From PALSA-607 sp963825425 (GTDB taxonomy: Bacteria > Actinomycetota > Actinomycetes > Acidothermales > Acidothermaceae), in contig CAWGTF010000015.1 in assembly GCA_963825425.1 (NCBI GenBank), positions 379,756 to 443,755 on the forward strand: a DNA stretch of 64,000 bases, written 5' to 3'. Below are positions 63,375 through 64,000 of the stretch, piece by piece (position 1 is the first letter of the stretch; every line of letters begins with the position of its first letter). Below the pieces are notes generated by a model. The model saw nothing but the letters and a program-made list of their open reading frames with translations. It ran no database searches and had not been told where the DNA came from. The position numbers and the translations under genes are program-made.

Positions 63375-64000
63375 TCATGCGCTGTGCGAGATCGTCAGGC
63401 TGGAGATCTCCACCTGGCCGTAAGCCGTCGCCGCATCTCCAGTGGCCGTACTCGACTGCAAATAGCAACCCGCCTTGAAGTAGCAACCAGATTCCTCCAT
63501 TGCCTGATGCACCTTCAACACCCCGTTGTAGTACACGTCGACGAACCCACCAGCAACCACTATCCGCAACTGAAACGACGTGCCCAACTGGTAGTCGGAA
63601 TCGAGCACCCCGGCAACACTGTCGACGTAGCGCACCGACAGCACCGTGCCGCTCAACGAGACCAAGATCAGGTAGTCCGCGTTGTGGATCTGCGCACACA
63701 CGAGCGCCGGCTTCACGTCCGGCAGGTGGGTGATGCGGGTAGTGAGGTCCATCGTGTGAGTGCCGGACGTCGATGCCCAGCTCGCGTTGCCGCCGTCCGC
63801 ATTCATCTCGCGAAGCTCAGAACGCGGGTAGCTGGACCCGGGTTGAGCGGTGTCGCCACAGTGCACGGTGAACTGCACGGCCTGGACCGCCCGAAAGCTC
63901 GGGTCGGAATACGACTCCAACTTCGGGTTGGAGATCTCGGTCGCCGTGGGAAGTCCGATCTTCCATTGGCGCAGATCGACTATTTGGGCCGGCCGCAGTC
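63375..64000 (-). CDS. PL7-family polysaccharide (alginate) lyase, 5' end outside window
   Basis: The open frame reaches the window end with RPAQIVDLRQWKIGLPTATE, so the N-terminus lies beyond. PL7 signatures are present: SSYPRSELREM (RSELR), CAQIHNADYLILV (QIH) and the ending ESGCYFKAGCYLQSST (YFKAG). These residues form the catalytic and substrate-binding cleft of alginate lyases, which cleave the uronate chain by beta-elimination. The substrate may be another polyuronate. No signal peptide can be seen as the start is missing. Confidence 0.9.
   Translation of the reverse strand, partial: LRPAQIVDLRQWKIGLPTATEISNPKLESYSDPSFRAVQAVQFTVHCGDTAQPGSSYPRSELREMNADGGNASWASTSGTHTMDLTTRITHLPDVKPALVCAQIHNADYLILVSLSGTVLSVRYVDSVAGVLDSDYQLGTSFQLRIVVAGGFVDVYYNGVLKVHQAMEESGCYFKAGCYLQSSTATGDAATAYGQVEISSLTISHSA

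Overview
The window is GC-rich DNA from an actinobacterium. Pointers are the codon bias, many GTG/TTG starts, a SigE-family sigma factor, a zinc-ribbon-tailed MscL, a SepX/GlpR divisome protein beside a gephyrin-like MoeA, cell-wall-binding repeat 2 (CWB2) surface proteins and a large LuxR-type ATPase. The set suggests a free-living soil or plant-associated, Frankiales/Jatrophihabitans-like bacterium, but genus-level assignment is a guess.

Layout: 1-1155 is the tail of a GGDEF-EAL cyclic-di-GMP protein. 1156-6163 is a sugar block on the minus strand: SDR and FAH-family enzymes resembling the non-phosphorylative L-fucose route, L-arabinose isomerase, and a GH51 arabinofuranosidase, with two LacI-like operators. 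6211-8015 is a fluoride-resistance block: a fluoride riboswitch, two CrcB channels and two DUF190 proteins, the first DUF190 gene lying opposite to the riboswitch. 8107-19411 holds an AlkX/YcaQ-type DNA glycosylase, a MarR/MFS divergent pair around a nested palindrome, an amylosucrase-like GH13, a SigE-type sigma factor with a membrane partner, Hsp20 and small enzymes. 19500-20842 is an IS481-type element beside a decayed-looking tRNA-Arg. 20923-33849 holds envelope proteins, a DNA ligase, tiny hydrophobic proteins, purU, mscL, a SAF-domain protein, mtnP, an FmdB-type zinc ribbon, and CtaG/SCO copper proteins. 34047-43524 holds an antiporter, fthC, a HAMP-GAF-GGDEF protein, galU, glp/moeA, moaC, mog, rimJ and glpR/sepX, followed by tRNA-Ala. 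43865-54741 has two paralogous secreted CWB2 proteins flanking a permease, a LAL regulator and a membrane protein with four 23-residue repeats. 54855-64000 has a SnoaL-tailed sigma factor, an SDR/SRPBCC pair, a type IV prepilin, an HD-GYP protein fused to a cellulose-binding CBM3 domain, an AbiEi/DUF559 protein, a beta-helix protein and the end of a PL7 alginate lyase.

Two themes stand out. Three cyclic-di-GMP proteins (GGDEF-EAL, HAMP-GAF-GGDEF, HD-GYP-CBM3) sit with pilin, surface-adhesion and polysaccharide-lyase genes, suggesting a switch between attachment to and degradation of polysaccharide. The intergenic regions carry at least three families of repeated palindromes: five copies of a ~48-bp TGCCC/GGGCA hairpin, two copies of a triple CTGCTC/GAGCAG hairpin, and two copies of a GAAGGAATTCGG hairpin.

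Many conserved genes, including probably essential ones (galU, moaC, fthC), carry one or more frameshifts clustered in stretches (about 15.3-16.1, 31.9-41.8 and 51.8-58.7 kb). Most are more likely base-calling indels than real decay, so the boundaries of those genes are reconstructed.
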